64,000 bases of DNA from Fundidesulfovibrio terrae (GCF_022808915.1 NZ_JAKZFS010000005.1:283130-347129), one strand, 5' to 3'. Shown: positions 27,736 through 37,300, counted from the first letter of the stretch. Numbers and translations are program-made. Notes: generated by a model not told the origin, from the sequence alone.

Positions 27736-29412
27736 ATGCAGAAAATCGCTTGCGCCATCCTCGCGGCCCTGGCCCTGTCCGTGGCCGCCTGCGCGCCCAA
27801 GAAAGCCGCCGTTTCCGTTGACCCCTCCGCCAAGGGGCTCTCCCAGGGAGCAGCGACGGACTATTATTTCCTGCTCTACCAGGAGCTCAGCCGCAAGGGG
27901 CAGCCCCGCGAAGCCGCCCTGGTGCTGGAGAAGCTCATTGAGCTGGCTCCCTCGCCCGACCTTTACCGCGACCTGGCCAACCTCTATTGGGGCCTGGGCG
28001 ATCCGGAGAAGACCCGCGAGGTGCTTGCCGAGGGCCTGAAGAAATTCCCGGACGAGAAGATCCTGCACTTCTACCAGGCCAACTCCTACCTGCTGCAGCG
28101 CCGCTTCGACGAGGCCATCGCCATCCTCAAGAACTACCTCGCGACCCACCCCAAGGACCAGACCACCAGCCAGGAGTTGGGGGCCGTGTACATGGAGGCC
28201 GGACGCTTCCAGGAGACCCTGGACTTCCTGGCCCAGGTTCCCCGGGAGAAGCGCACCCCGGCCATGGCCTATTACGAAGCCAAGGCCCTGGCGGGCCTGA
28301 ACAAGCGCAAGCAGGCCATGGACAAGCTCCACCAGGCCCTGCGCGAGGACCCCAACCTTCTGGCCGCATGGTCCGAGTTGGCCTACCTGCACGAGCAGGC
28401 GGGCGAACTGCGCCAGGCCGAGGAAGCCTACCGCCGCATCATGGACCTGGGCGAGGACGGCCCCGAGGTCTGGACCAGGCTCATCAGGCTGGCCATCAAA
28501 GAGAAAAACGAAGCCAAGGCCATTGAATTTCTGGAAAAAGCTCCCGCAGACCGGACCTTCCTCTTCGAGGTCATGGGCATGTTCGTTGATGCCGGCTATC
28601 AGCAGGGCGCGGCCAAGGTGCTGGAGCGCCTGGCCCAGGACCAGCCGGGCAATCCCGACGTGCTCTTCCTCCAGGCCATGATCGCCGTGGACAAGGAAAA
28701 GAACCTGGAAAAGGCGTTCACCCTGCTTTCCCAGATCCCCAAGGGCCATAAATACTACGACAAGAGCCTGACCACCCGTATCCAACTGGCCCTGGACGCT
28801 GGTCAGCCCGAACGCGCGTGGCCTCTCATCCGGGAAGGCCGCGAGACCTACCCCGATCGCATCGAATTCTGGTTCTTCGAGGCCATCTATCACGACAAGA
28901 AGGGCGATCTGGCCAAGTCCGCCGAGGTCTACCGCGAAGCCGCGGCCAAATGGCCCGGAAGCACCGAGGCCCTTTACCGCTACGGAGTGGCCCTCGAGCG
29001 CATGAAGAACCGCGAGGAATCCCTCAAGGTCATGGAGCGCATCCTGACCCTGGAGCCGGGCAACCCCGACGCCCTCAACTTCGTGGGCTACGCCCTGGCC
29101 GAGGACGGACGCGACCTGGACCGCGCCCTGGACCTGGTGAGCAAGGCCCTGCTCACGAGCCCTGAAAATCCCTACTATATCGACTCCCTGGCCTGGGTGC
29201 ACTTCAAGCGCGGCGACCTCAAGAAAGCCTGGGCCGAAATCCAGCGCGCCGTGGCCAAACCCATGGAAGACCCGGCCATTTGGGAGCACTACGGCGACAT
29301 CGCCAAGGCCATGGGCAACCGCAAGGACGCTGCCAAAGGATACTCCCGCGCCCTGGAGATGGGGGCGTCCAACGCAGGCGAGATCAAGGGCAAGCTGGAC
29401 CGCCTGAAATGA
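27736..29412 (+). CDS. Tetratricopeptide-repeat lipoprotein
   Basis: 558 residues. A signal peptide ends with a lipobox (SVAACAPKK), then about a dozen TPR-type helix pairs fill the rest (patterns such as LYWGLGDPEK, YLHEQAGELRQAEEAY and AWVHFKRGDLKKA). Such proteins are scaffolds, often at the outer membrane. The start ATG is eight bases after the rpoH stop; a longer in-frame reading would overlap rpoH. Its own stop overlaps the ATG of the next lipoprotein gene (ATGA), so the two are translationally coupled and probably work together in the envelope. The precise role is unknown. Confidence 0.88.
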   Translation: MQKIACAILAALALSVAACAPKKAAVSVDPSAKGLSQGAATDYYFLLYQELSRKGQPREAALVLEKLIELAPSPDLYRDLANLYWGLGDPEKTREVLAEGLKKFPDEKILHFYQANSYLLQRRFDEAIAILKNYLATHPKDQTTSQELGAVYMEAGRFQETLDFLAQVPREKRTPAMAYYEAKALAGLNKRKQAMDKLHQALREDPNLLAAWSELAYLHEQAGELRQAEEAYRRIMDLGEDGPEVWTRLIRLAIKEKNEAKAIEFLEKAPADRTFLFEVMGMFVDAGYQQGAAKVLERLAQDQPGNPDVLFLQAMIAVDKEKNLEKAFTLLSQIPKGHKYYDKSLTTRIQLALDAGQPERAWPLIREGRETYPDRIEFWFFEAIYHDKKGDLAKSAEVYREAAAKWPGSTEALYRYGVALERMKNREESLKVMERILTLEPGNPDALNFVGYALAEDGRDLDRALDLVSKALLTSPENPYYIDSLAWVHFKRGDLKKAWAEIQRAVAKPMEDPAIWEHYGDIAKAMGNRKDAAKGYSRALEMGASNAGEIKGKLDRLK

Positions 29413-30287
29413 TGCGCCGCGCCCTTGCCAGCCGGGCCGCACGAGCCCTCCCTCGCAGGAGAACACCGGAGCGGGGCCGCCTGTGCGCCCTTGCCCTGCT
29501 GCTGGCGTGCGGTCTTGCCGCCTTCACCGGCTGCGCCCCCACCGGCGGCAAGGCCGGCTTCGACGCGGGTCAGGCCCAGGCCCTGTGGGCCTCGTTCGCC
29601 GCATCTTCGGCCGACGCCCCGCAATCGTTCTCCCTGTCGGCCAGCCTGTCCATCCAGAGCCCCCAGAAGTCCGCGCGCCTGCTGGTGAAGTTCTGGGGCA
29701 ACCTGGAGCGCCCCCTGCGCCTGGACCTGTCTTCCGGCATGGGCCAGACGTTCGCCATGTGGCGCGAGGATTCCCTTGGCTGGCTGGCGGTCTATCCCCT
29801 GTCCAGCCAGGCGTTCACCCACAAGGACACCAAGGCCGCCCTGGGAAGGCTCGGCATGCCCATTCCGCTCAACCTCAAAGAACTGGCCGCGCTGTCCGCC
29901 GGGCGCTACTCCACGCTGCTGCCAGCGGCCTTCAAGAGCGTCAGGAAGACGTCCACGGGCTACGAATACACCTTTGGCGCGACTTCCGTGTTTTCCTCGG
30001 TCACCCTTGACTTCGAAGGCAAACCCATCCATATCGTCGGCAAAGGTGTTGAGCCCTGGAGCGTCGACCTGGGCGATTTCGCGGCTGCCGAATCCGGCCG
30101 CAAACCTTTGGCCCAGCGCATCCAGTTGACCACCCCGGGCGGTCTGCAGGTGGTCCTCAGGGTCAAGAAACTCGAACTGAGTCCCGAGGCCATGACGGAT
30201 TCGTCCCTGGAACTCCCCCTGCCCCCCCAGGCCAGGCACATCCCCCTGGACCGGCCGGGCGACTTCCGGGCTCCTGATCTGCCATAG
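29409..30287 (+). CDS. Predicted outer-membrane lipoprotein
   Basis: 292 residues starting at the ATG that overlaps the TPR gene stop. A basic, Arg-rich N terminus is followed by a hydrophobic stretch and lipobox (AAFTGCAP). The mature part is beta-rich with alternating hydrophobic residues and resembles LolB-type single-domain lipoproteins, though no diagnostic motif allows a firm call. Neighbouring TPR lipoprotein and LolB-like fold together suggest an envelope-assembly role (inference). A GC-rich hairpin with a T-run follows the gene. Confidence 0.75.
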   Translation: MMRRALASRAARALPRRRTPERGRLCALALLLACGLAAFTGCAPTGGKAGFDAGQAQALWASFAASSADAPQSFSLSASLSIQSPQKSARLLVKFWGNLERPLRLDLSSGMGQTFAMWREDSLGWLAVYPLSSQAFTHKDTKAALGRLGMPIPLNLKELAALSAGRYSTLLPAAFKSVRKTSTGYEYTFGATSVFSSVTLDFEGKPIHIVGKGVEPWSVDLGDFAAAESGRKPLAQRIQLTTPGGLQVVLRVKKLELSPEAMTDSSLELPLPPQARHIPLDRPGDFRAPDLP

Positions 30288-30295
30288 CGGCCTTC

Positions 30296-30325
30296 CGGCC
30301 CGGACGGGCCGCCGTTTCCGTTTTT
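30296..30325 (+). terminator. Probable terminator after the lipoprotein gene
   Basis: CGGCCC (30296-30301) pairs with GGGCCG (30306-30311), then GTTTCCGTTTTT. Short but GC-only stem. Confidence 0.6.
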
Positions 30326-30371
30326 CGATAGCACGCATAAGCAGCAAACCATCATCTACCGGGGCAACTCC

Positions 30372-30806
30372 ATGAGCACTCCCGTCATCTTCGGTTCCGA
30401 CCACGCCGGCTACGCCCTCAAAGAACAGCTCAAGACCTATGTCGCGAGCCTGGGCCGCGAGGTCCTGGACGTGGGCACCAACAGCCTGGACAGCTGCGAC
30501 TACCCGCTGTTCGCCTTCAAGCTGTGCGACCTTGTCCTTGAGAAGAACAGCCTGGGCATCCTCATCTGCGGCACCGGCCTTGGCATGTCCATGGCCGCCA
30601 ACCGCCGCCCCGGCATCCGCGCCGCACTGTGTTCCAACGAATACATGGCCCGCATGACCCGGCTGCACAACAACGCCAACGTGCTCTGCCTGGGCGAACG
30701 CTGGATGGGGCCGGGCCTTGGCGAATCCATCGCCAAAACGTTTCTCGAAACCGAATTCGAAGGCGGACGCCACCAGCGCCGCATCGACCTCTTCGACACC
30801 CTTTAG
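30372..30806 (+). CDS. rpiB: Ribose-5-phosphate isomerase B
   Basis: 144 residues. GSDHAGYALKE at the start and GTGLGMSMAANR in the middle are the RpiB/LacAB signature loops, and a downstream HNNANVLCLG is also typical. It interconverts ribose 5-phosphate and ribulose 5-phosphate in the non-oxidative pentose phosphate pathway. The transketolase gene follows 12 bases later with a good AAGGA site, so the two form a small carbon-metabolism operon. Confidence 0.95.
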   Translation: MSTPVIFGSDHAGYALKEQLKTYVASLGREVLDVGTNSLDSCDYPLFAFKLCDLVLEKNSLGILICGTGLGMSMAANRRPGIRAALCSNEYMARMTRLHNNANVLCLGERWMGPGLGESIAKTFLETEFEGGRHQRRIDLFDTL

Positions 30807-30818
30807 AAGGAATCTGCC

Positions 30819-32816
30819 ATGTCCGCGATCATCGAGAAGGACCGCCTGGCGGTCAACGTCATCAAGGGCCTCATCATGGACCAGTCCCGCAAGGCCAATT
30901 CCGGCCATCCCGGCGGGCCAATGTCTTCGGCCGACATGGCCTACGTCCTTTTCAAGGAGTTCCTCAACTATTCGCCCGACGACGCCGAGTGGTTCAACCG
31001 GGACCGCTTCGTGCTCTCCGCCGGGCACGAGTCCGCCCTGCTCTACGCCCTGCTGGCCTTCCGGGGCCTTCTGACCATGGACGACCTCAAGGCGTTCCGC
31101 CAGTGGAAATCCCGCACGCCGGGCCACCCGGAGGTGCACGTCACCCCCGGCGTCGAAGCCACCACCGGCCCCCTGGGCCAGGGCTTCTCCATGGCCGTGG
31201 GCATGGCCACCGCCGAGTGCATGCTGCGCGCCCGCCTGGGACAGGACATCTGCGAGCACTTCACCTACGCCCTGGCCTCCGACGGCGACCTCCAGGAGCC
31301 CGTGGCCCTGGGCAGCGCCTCCCTGGCCGGACGCTGGGGCCTGGGCAAGCTGATCGTCCTGTACGACGCCAACCAAATACAGCTCTCCGGCCCCACCAAG
31401 GTCTGCGACTGCGCCAACTACAAGACCGTCTTCGAGGGCCTGTGCTGGCACGTGATCGAGATCGACGGCCACGACCACGAGGCCATCCGCAAGGCCATCG
31501 CCCAGGCCAAGGCCGAAACCAAGCGCCCCACGCTCATCATCGGCCACACCGTCATCGCCAAGGGCACGGCCACCCGCGAGGGCGACTTCGAAACCCACGG
31601 CTCGCCCCTGCCCGCCGAGGAGATAGCCGCCACCAAGAAGAAGCTCGGCCTGCCCGAGGACAAGTCCTTCTACCTGCCTGAAGAGGCCGTGGAAGCCTTC
31701 CGCGCCCGCGTCCCCGAACTGCGGGCCATGGCCGCCGGGTGGAACAAGACCTTCGAGGCCAAGCTCGACAAGGACCAGGCATTCCAGGACCTCTGGCGCA
31801 CCGTGAAACGCAACCCCGGCAACCGCTCCTTCTCCTGGCCGGCCTTCGAGTCCGGAACCAAGATCGCCACCCGCTCCGCCTGGGGCAAGTGCCTGGAGGC
31901 CCTCATCGACCAGCTGCCCATCCTCGTGGGCGGATCGGCCGACCTGGACCCCTCCAACATGACCGCCAAGTTCCGCGACAAGGTGGGCAATTTCAGCTCC
32001 TGCGAGCCCCTGGGCCGCAACCTGTCCTTCGGCGTGCGCGAATTCCCCATGGGGGCCATCGTCAACGGCATCGCCCTGCACGGCGGGCTGGTTCCCTTCG
32101 GCGCCACCTTCCTGACCTTCTCGGACTACGAGCGCAACGCGCTTCGCATGTCCGCCCTGCAGCACCTGCCCGCGCTGCACATCTTCACCCACGACTCCTT
32201 CCACCTGGGCGAGGACGGCCCCACCCACCAGCCTATCGAGCACGTCAGCGCCCTGCGGCTGATCCCCAACATGCTGGTGATGCGCCCGGCCGACGCCCGC
32301 GAGACCGCCCTGTGCCTGGAAACGGCGCTGAAGCAGACCAGCCGTCCCACCTGCATGATGCTCTCGCGCCAGAACCTGCCGGTCATGGACCCCACGGCCT
32401 ACCCGGCGGTGCTCGAAGGCGCGAAGAAGGGCGGCTACATCCTGCGTGACGCGCCCGGCGGCAAGCCCGACCTCATCATCCTGGCTTCCGGCTCCGAGGT
32501 GCCCATGGCCCTGGCCGCCGCCGAAGCCCTGACCGAGCGCAAGGTGCGCGTGGTGAACATGTGCTGCATGGAGCTCTTCGACGAGCAACCCCAGCTCTAC
32601 AAGGACGAGGTCCTGCCGCCCGAATGCATCTGCCGCGTGGCCGTGGAGGCCGGACGCCCCGAGCTGTGGTACAAATACGTGGGATGCGGCAGCCTGGTGC
32701 TCGGCATCACCCACTTCGGGGACTCCGCTCCGGCGGACCTGCTGGCCGAGAAGTACGGCTTCACCGCCGAGAACCTGATCAAGCTGGTGCGCGAACGCAT
32801 CGCCCTTGGCGGCTAG
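30819..32816 (+). CDS. tkt: Transketolase
   Basis: 665 residues, full length. The thiamine diphosphate motif begins at GDGDLQEP-like ASDGDLQEPV and ends near YDANQIQLSG. Other family marks are GHPGGPM, TGPLGQGFSMAVG, HDSFHLGEDGPTHQPIEH and the C-terminal RVAVEAG. It moves two-carbon units between sugar phosphates. Preceded by rpiB and followed by a strong terminator at 32839. Codon use matches the host. Confidence 0.96.
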   Translation: MSAIIEKDRLAVNVIKGLIMDQSRKANSGHPGGPMSSADMAYVLFKEFLNYSPDDAEWFNRDRFVLSAGHESALLYALLAFRGLLTMDDLKAFRQWKSRTPGHPEVHVTPGVEATTGPLGQGFSMAVGMATAECMLRARLGQDICEHFTYALASDGDLQEPVALGSASLAGRWGLGKLIVLYDANQIQLSGPTKVCDCANYKTVFEGLCWHVIEIDGHDHEAIRKAIAQAKAETKRPTLIIGHTVIAKGTATREGDFETHGSPLPAEEIAATKKKLGLPEDKSFYLPEEAVEAFRARVPELRAMAAGWNKTFEAKLDKDQAFQDLWRTVKRNPGNRSFSWPAFESGTKIATRSAWGKCLEALIDQLPILVGGSADLDPSNMTAKFRDKVGNFSSCEPLGRNLSFGVREFPMGAIVNGIALHGGLVPFGATFLTFSDYERNALRMSALQHLPALHIFTHDSFHLGEDGPTHQPIEHVSALRLIPNMLVMRPADARETALCLETALKQTSRPTCMMLSRQNLPVMDPTAYPAVLEGAKKGGYILRDAPGGKPDLIILASGSEVPMALAAAEALTERKVRVVNMCCMELFDEQPQLYKDEVLPPECICRVAVEAGRPELWYKYVGCGSLVLGITHFGDSAPADLLAEKYGFTAENLIKLVRERIALGG

Positions 32817-32838
32817 GCTCCGGTATCCGCGATTCGAC

Positions 32839-32870
32839 AAGTCCCCGTCCTGACCCAGGACGGGGACTTT
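32839..32870 (+). terminator. Terminator of the rpiB-tkt operon
   Basis: AAGTCCCCGTCC pairs perfectly with GGACGGGGACTT around a TGACCCA loop, followed by a short T run. Confidence 0.85.
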
Positions 32871-33266
32871 CTCGTGGTCTGTCTTTGGCGGTGCTGGCGG
32901 CCTCTGTGGATTGCAGGCTTTTCCATGCAATTTTGGCCTATTGCATCGCCTTTACTAGACCATCCCGGTTTGATTGGGGATGACGGGAACATGGCACGCT
33001 CCGGGGGCGTGGAGTTTTCCATGCTTTTTCCTTGCCCGAACCCTCCGGAATTGCACGCAACAAAGCCGTTCGGGCGTATTTTCCGTCCCGCCTCAAATTT
33101 TTTTTGATTTTTTTTCGGGATTGCTCTTTTTTCACTTGACCTTTCCCGAAATGCATTTACTTTCCCTCTGCAAACGGCATCGGTCTTGTTGAGTGTTGGG
33201 TCAAGCGTGTGCTTCGCTCCAATTTGATAAGAATGAATGCCAAATACCATTTTGGAGTCTATGCAC
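32871..33266 (+). promoter_or_regulatory. AT-rich promoter and leader region of the RRM gene
   Basis: This is one of the longest non-coding gaps (396 bases). It contains two runs of eight T near 33099 and 33111, and a promoter at 33136-33163. If that promoter is used, the RNA leader is about 95 bases and ends with TTTTGGAG about 11 bases before the ATG. The composition is much lower in GC than the flanks. Long AT-rich leaders are common in front of cold-regulated RNA-binding proteins, but no cold-shock box was recognised. Confidence 0.45.
33136..33163 (+). promoter_or_regulatory. Sigma-70 type promoter of the RRM gene
   Basis: -35 TTGACC (33136-33141), 16-base spacer, -10 TACTTT (33158-33163). 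The location, just downstream of AT-rich tracts, fits a strong promoter. Confidence 0.55.
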
Positions 33267-33569
33267 ATGGCTAAGAAACTGTATGTCGGCAATCTGCCCT
33301 TCTCCGCCTCCGAAGACGACGTCCGCGACTACTTCGCTCCCTACGGCGAGGTGATCTCCGTGGCCCTGATCACCGATCGTGAGACCGGCCGCCTGCGTGG
33401 CTTCGGCTTCGTCGAGATGAACGACGAAGGTGCCCTTGCCGCCATCGAAGCCCTGGACGGCCAGAGCTTCATGGGCCGCAACCTGAAGATCAACGAAGCT
33501 CAGGAGCGTCCCCGCCGTTCTTTCGACAATAACCGTTCCGGTGGCGGCGGCGGCCGTCGTCCCTGGTAA
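33267..33569 (+). CDS. RRM-type RNA-binding protein
   Basis: 100 residues, a single RNA recognition motif with RNP2 (KLYVGNLPF) at the N terminus and RNP1 (RGFGFVEM) about 38 residues later. A short tail is rich in Arg and Gly (NNRSGGGGGRRPW), as in cyanobacterial Rbp and other bacterial RRM proteins. It probably binds RNA and may act in cold response or RNA turnover. The ATG at 33267 gives the standard MAKKLYVGN start; an upstream in-frame ATG adds ten unrelated residues. A very strong terminator follows. Confidence 0.93.
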   Translation: MAKKLYVGNLPFSASEDDVRDYFAPYGEVISVALITDRETGRLRGFGFVEMNDEGALAAIEALDGQSFMGRNLKINEAQERPRRSFDNNRSGGGGGRRPW

Positions 33570-33590
33570 TTCCAGCGAGACAGTCCATTC

Positions 33591-33628
33591 AAGAGCCCCA
33601 TCCCTTTTGGGATGGGGCTCTTTTTTTT
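33591..33628 (+). terminator. Strong terminator after the RRM gene
   Basis: AAGAGCCCCATCCC pairs perfectly with GGGATGGGGCTCTT around TTTT, followed by six further T. It ends about 25 bases before the infA start codon. Confidence 0.95.
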
Positions 33629-33653
33629 CACATGTACAGCCGGAGGTGTTCCG

Positions 33654-33872
33654 ATGGCTAAAGACGACGGCATTGAAATAGCCGGAGTGGTGCAGGAAGC
33701 GCTGCCCGGCACCATGTTCCAGGTACAACTGGAAACGGGTCAGATGGTTCTGGCCTATCTTTGCGGCAAGATGCGCAAATTCCGGATCAAGATTCTTCCC
33801 GGCGATTCGGTGAAGGTGATGATGTCCCCCTACGACCTCACCAAGGGACGCATCACCTTCCGCGCCAAGTAG
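33654..33872 (+). CDS. infA: Translation initiation factor IF-1
   Basis: 72 residues, the standard IF-1 length, an S1-like OB fold: [13 protein letters not shown] at the start, [10 protein letters not shown] in the centre and a typical YDLTKGRI end. IF-1 occupies the ribosomal A site during initiation. GGAGGT lies six bases before the ATG. The gene begins only 25 bases after a strong terminator, and no clear promoter is seen in between, so expression may depend on partial read-through or on a non-canonical promoter inside the hairpin. Confidence 0.95.
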   Translation: MAKDDGIEIAGVVQEALPGTMFQVQLETGQMVLAYLCGKMRKFRIKILPGDSVKVMMSPYDLTKGRITFRAK

Positions 33873-33915
33873 TTTCCCTTTGCCATATCGTCGGCTGCAT
33901 CAGCGCCGACGCATG

Positions 33916-33960
33916 CGGACGGGCGGACACCCCCATGGGATGCCCGCCCGTTCGGTCTTT
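33916..33960 (+). terminator. Possible terminator of infA
   Basis: CGGACGGGCG (33916-33925) pairs with CGCCCGTTCG (33945-33954, one G-U). The following T run is short (GTCTTTA). Confidence 0.45.
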
Positions 33961-34014
33961 ACGCGGCCGTTGTTTTTCTCTAGTTTCCCCGGACCAATTT
34001 TCTCCGGAGGCAAC

Positions 34015-34998
34015 ATGGAAGCTCCCGACCGCAACCTCGCACTCGATCTCGTCCGCGTCACCGAAGCCGCCGCGCTGTCCAGCGCCCGCTGGCTCGGCAA
34101 GGGCGACAAGAACTCCGGCGACCAGGCCGCCGTGGACGCCATGCGCCTCTCCTTCAACACCATCAACATCACGGGCGTCATCGTCATCGGCGAAGGCGAG
34201 AAGGACGAGGCCCCCATGCTCTTCAACGGCGAGGACGTGGGCTCCGGAACCGGCCCGGCCATGGACGTGGCCGTGGACCCGGTGGAAGGCACCCGCCTGC
34301 TGGCCTACGGCCGCCCCAACGCCATCTCCGTGGTGGGCGTGGCCCCCAAGGGCTCCATGTTCGATCCCGGCCCCAGCTTCTACATGCAGAAGCTGGTGGT
34401 GCCCTCGCAGGCGCGCGACGCCGTGGACCTGGACGCCCCCGTGGCCGACAACCTCCTCAAGGTGGCCAGGGCCCTGGGCAAGGACGTGGACGACCTGGTG
34501 GTCTTCGTGCTGGACAAGCCCCGCCACAAGAAACTCATCGAGGACATCCGCGCCGCCGGGGCGCGCATCCAGCTGCACACCGACGGCGACGTGGCCGGTT
34601 CTCTCATGGCCCTGGACCCCAAGGACATGGTGGACGTGATGATGGGCACTGGCGGCACCCCCGAGGGCGTGCTCTCGGCCTGCGCCATCCGCGCCGTGGG
34701 CGGCCAGATGCTGGCGCGGCTCGACCCGCAGTCCGACGAGGAGCGCAAGGGCCTGCTGGACGCGGGCTACGACCTCAATCGGGTGCTCACCGCCGAGGAA
34801 CTGGTGGCAAGCCACGACACCTTCTTCGCGGCCACGGGCATCTCCGGCGGCACCTGGCTGGAGGGCGTCTCCTTCACCGGAACCGGAGCCGTGACGCACT
34901 CGCTGGTGCTGCGCGGCAAAACGGGCACCATGCGGCGCATCGAGTCCCACCACACCTGGGACAAGCTCATGAAGTTCAGCTCCGTGAAGTACGACTAG
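34015..34998 (+). CDS. glpX: Class II fructose-1,6-bisphosphatase
   Basis: 327 residues, normal for GlpX. Conserved blocks: GKGDKNSGDQAAVDAMR, VIGEGEKDEAPML (metal-binding acidic residues), VDPVEGTRL and GTGGTPEGVL. It hydrolyses fructose 1,6-bisphosphate in gluconeogenesis, in line with a bacterium that makes sugars from small organic acids. CTCCGGAGG sits six bases before the ATG at 34015. In-frame sequence upstream of this ATG is not conserved-looking. A terminator follows. The rpiB-tkt pair nearby provides the linked pentose-phosphate steps. Confidence 0.95.
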   Translation: MEAPDRNLALDLVRVTEAAALSSARWLGKGDKNSGDQAAVDAMRLSFNTINITGVIVIGEGEKDEAPMLFNGEDVGSGTGPAMDVAVDPVEGTRLLAYGRPNAISVVGVAPKGSMFDPGPSFYMQKLVVPSQARDAVDLDAPVADNLLKVARALGKDVDDLVVFVLDKPRHKKLIEDIRAAGARIQLHTDGDVAGSLMALDPKDMVDVMMGTGGTPEGVLSACAIRAVGGQMLARLDPQSDEERKGLLDAGYDLNRVLTAEELVASHDTFFAATGISGGTWLEGVSFTGTGAVTHSLVLRGKTGTMRRIESHHTWDKLMKFSSVKYD

Positions 34999-35044
34999 CA
35001 TCCAGACGATTCGGCACTCCCGTCGAACGCACCGATTTCCGATA

Positions 35045-35086
35045 GAAGCCGTCGCTCCCGCCTTAGGATCGGCGGCTTCCGGTTTT
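35045..35086 (+). terminator. Terminator of glpX
   Basis: GAAGCCGTCG (35045-35054) pairs with CGGCGGCTTC (35070-35079, one G-U), followed by TTTT. Confidence 0.7.
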
Positions 35087-35121
35087 GCGCATGCGCAAGC
35101 ATGCCCCCAAGCGAAATTCCG

Positions 35122-35158
35122 AAAAAAAGCCCCCTTCCGTCGCCGGAAGGGGGCTTTT
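35122..35158 (-). terminator. Terminator of the tig-clpP-clpX operon
   Basis: On the minus strand, AAAAGCCCCCTTCC pairs with GGAAGGGGGCTTTT, and seven T follow. It lies 25 bases after the clpX stop. Confidence 0.93.
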
Positions 35159-35183
35159 CAATTGCTTATGGGCGAAGCGCCGC

Positions 35184-36437
35184 TTAGGCGGTCTTCACTT
35201 CCTGCTGGTAGAAGAGCAGCGGGTCCTGCCCCTTTTCCACCACGGCCTTGTTGATCACGCACTCGGTGACGCCGGTGAGAGACGGCAGCTGGTACATGAT
35301 GTCCAGCATGATGTTCTCCATGACGTTGCGCAGGCCGCGCGCACCGGTCTTGCGTTCGATGGACTTGCGCGCGATGGCCGCCAGGGCGTTGGAGGTGAAG
35401 CGCAGGCGCACCTTGTCCAGCTCGAAGAGCTTCATGTACTGCTTCACCAACGCGTTCTTGGGCTCGGTGAGGATGCGGATCAGGTCCTCCTCGGAGAGCT
35501 CCGTGAGCGAGGTGATGATGGGGATGCGTCCCACGAACTCGGGGATGAGGCCGAACTTCACCAGGTCGGACGGATGGGCCTGGGCCAGCAGCTTGGACAT
35601 GTCGTCCTCGCGCGGGCCTTCCATCTTGGCGCCGAAGCCCAGGGCGGTGCCCCGGTTGCGCTGCTGCACAAGCTTCTCCAGGCCGATGAACGCGCCGCCC
35701 ACGATGAACAAGATGTTGGCGGTGTTGAGCCGGATGAACTCCTGCTGGGGGTGCTTGCGCCCGCCTTTCGGTGGAATATTCGCCTCGGTGCCCTCGATGA
35801 TTTTGAGAAGCGCCTGCTGCACGCCTTCGCCGGACACGTCGCGGGTGATGGACGGGCTATCGGACTTGCGGGCGATCTTGTCGATCTCGTCGATGTAGAT
35901 GATGCCCTTGGACGCGGCCTCGATGTCGTAGTCGGCGTTCTGCAGCAGCTGGACCAGGATGTTCTCCACGTCCTCGCCCACGTAACCGGCCTCGGTGAGA
36001 GTGGTGGCGTCGGCGATGGCGAAGGGCACCTTGAGGATGCGCGCCAGGGTCTGGGCCAAAAGCGTCTTGCCCGAGCCGGTTGGGCCGATGAGCAGGATGT
36101 TGGACTTGTCCAGCTCCACGTCGCCGTCCTTGGCTCCGCCGGAGTAGAACACGCGCTTGTAGTGGTTGTGCACGGCCACGGCCAGGATCTTCTTGGCCTG
36201 GTCCTGTCCGATGACGTAGTCGTCGAGCAGGCGCTTGATCTCGGCAGGGGGAAGGAGCTTTCCGTCCTCCACTTCCTCGTTCAGGCTCTCCTGGGCGATG
36301 ATCTCGTTGCACAGCGAAACGCACTCGTCGCAGATGTAGACGTCCGGTCCGGCGATGAGGCGCTGCACCTCGTCCTGGTTCTTGCCGCAGAAGGAACAGC
36401 AAAGATCGGAGGAGACGGGGGTCTTCTTTTTGGTCAT
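35184..36437 (-). CDS. clpX: ATP-dependent protease ATPase subunit ClpX
   Basis: 417 residues. N-terminal zinc-binding domain ([15 protein letters not shown]), AAA+ module with Walker [13 protein letters not shown] and Walker [11 protein letters not shown], and the ClpP-docking region near GFGAK. It unfolds substrates and feeds them to ClpP. The ATG at 36437 gives the usual MTKKK start; a further 15-residue upstream reading is not family-like. clpP ends 57 bases upstream, in the standard tig-clpP-clpX order. A terminator follows. Confidence 0.97.
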   Translation of the reverse strand: MTKKKTPVSSDLCCSFCGKNQDEVQRLIAGPDVYICDECVSLCNEIIAQESLNEEVEDGKLLPPAEIKRLLDDYVIGQDQAKKILAVAVHNHYKRVFYSGGAKDGDVELDKSNILLIGPTGSGKTLLAQTLARILKVPFAIADATTLTEAGYVGEDVENILVQLLQNADYDIEAASKGIIYIDEIDKIARKSDSPSITRDVSGEGVQQALLKIIEGTEANIPPKGGRKHPQQEFIRLNTANILFIVGGAFIGLEKLVQQRNRGTALGFGAKMEGPREDDMSKLLAQAHPSDLVKFGLIPEFVGRIPIITSLTELSEEDLIRILTEPKNALVKQYMKLFELDKVRLRFTSNALAAIARKSIERKTGARGLRNVMENIMLDIMYQLPSLTGVTECVINKAVVEKGQDPLLFYQQEVKTA

Positions 36438-36494
36438 GTCATCTTCCCTGATGTCGCGCGGGGGCAGAAATTGCCGCCGCATTGCGAATCCGCG

Positions 36495-37103
36495 CTATTT
36501 GGTCTCTTCTTCCTGGGACTGGCGGGACGTGATGACCTTGTCGATCAGGCCGTATTTCACGGCTTCATCGGGGGTCATGAAGTAATCGCGTTCCGTGTCG
36601 TCACGGATTTTTTCAATATCCGTGCCAGTGTGCTTGGCCAGGATTTCGTTGAGCCTTTCCCTCATGCGGATAATCTCGCGGGCGTGAATGTCAATATCCG
36701 TGGCTTGACCCTGGAAGCCGCCCATGGGCTGGTGGATCATGATCCGGGCGTTGGGCAGGGCGTGGCGCATGCCCTTTTCTCCTGCTGCCAGAAGCAGCGC
36801 GCCCATGCTGGCGGCCTGTCCCATGCAGAGGGTGGACACCGGGCAGGAGATGAACTGGATGGTGTCGTAGATGGCCAGCCCCGCCGTGACCGAACCACCG
36901 GGCGAGTTGATGTAGATGGAGATTTCCTTCTTGGGGTCCTCGGACTCCAGGAAGAGGAGCTGGGCGCAGATCACGTTGGCCACATGGTCGTCCACGGGCG
37001 TGCCCAAAAGGATGATGCGGTCCTTGAGCAGGCGCGAGTAGATGTCGTAGGCGCGCTCGGTGCGCCCCGTGGTTTCGATGACGATAGGTATCTGGGCGTG
37101 CAC
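36495..37103 (-). CDS. clpP: ATP-dependent Clp protease proteolytic subunit
   Basis: 202 residues from a GTG start. The catalytic Ser is in [12 protein letters not shown], His in IHQPMGG, and Asp in the following helix region. The family N terminus [26 protein letters not shown] is recognisable. The GTG at 37103 is chosen because AAGGAG lies seven bases upstream (AAGGAGTATAAGG). Longer frames add Arg-rich sequence that no ClpP has. It assembles as a tetradecamer with ClpX caps. The operon order with tig and clpX is classical. Confidence 0.95.
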   Translation of the reverse strand: MHAQIPIVIETTGRTERAYDIYSRLLKDRIILLGTPVDDHVANVICAQLLFLESEDPKKEISIYINSPGGSVTAGLAIYDTIQFISCPVSTLCMGQAASMGALLLAAGEKGMRHALPNARIMIHQPMGGFQGQATDIDIHAREIIRMRERLNEILAKHTGTDIEKIRDDTERDYFMTPDEAVKYGLIDKVITSRQSQEEETK

Positions 37104-37300
37104 CCTTATACTCCTTGGCTGAAATTGAACCGTGCGCCGGGGGCATGCCCCGCGCCAGATTCGACATTGACCCAACACGCGATGAAAAACAAGGCCGCGC
37201 TTGCGGGCCTGCGACGGGAAACGCCGGGACAGGCCATGGCCCGTCCCGGCGGATCGCATACATGAGCAGCCGGGCCGCTCGCGGCCGCGGACCGTGACGG

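Noticed and set aside
29289..32930. Open frame of about 1200 codons opposite tkt, rpiB and a lipoprotein
   Set aside because: Antisense to three clear genes, low-complexity composition and no motifs.
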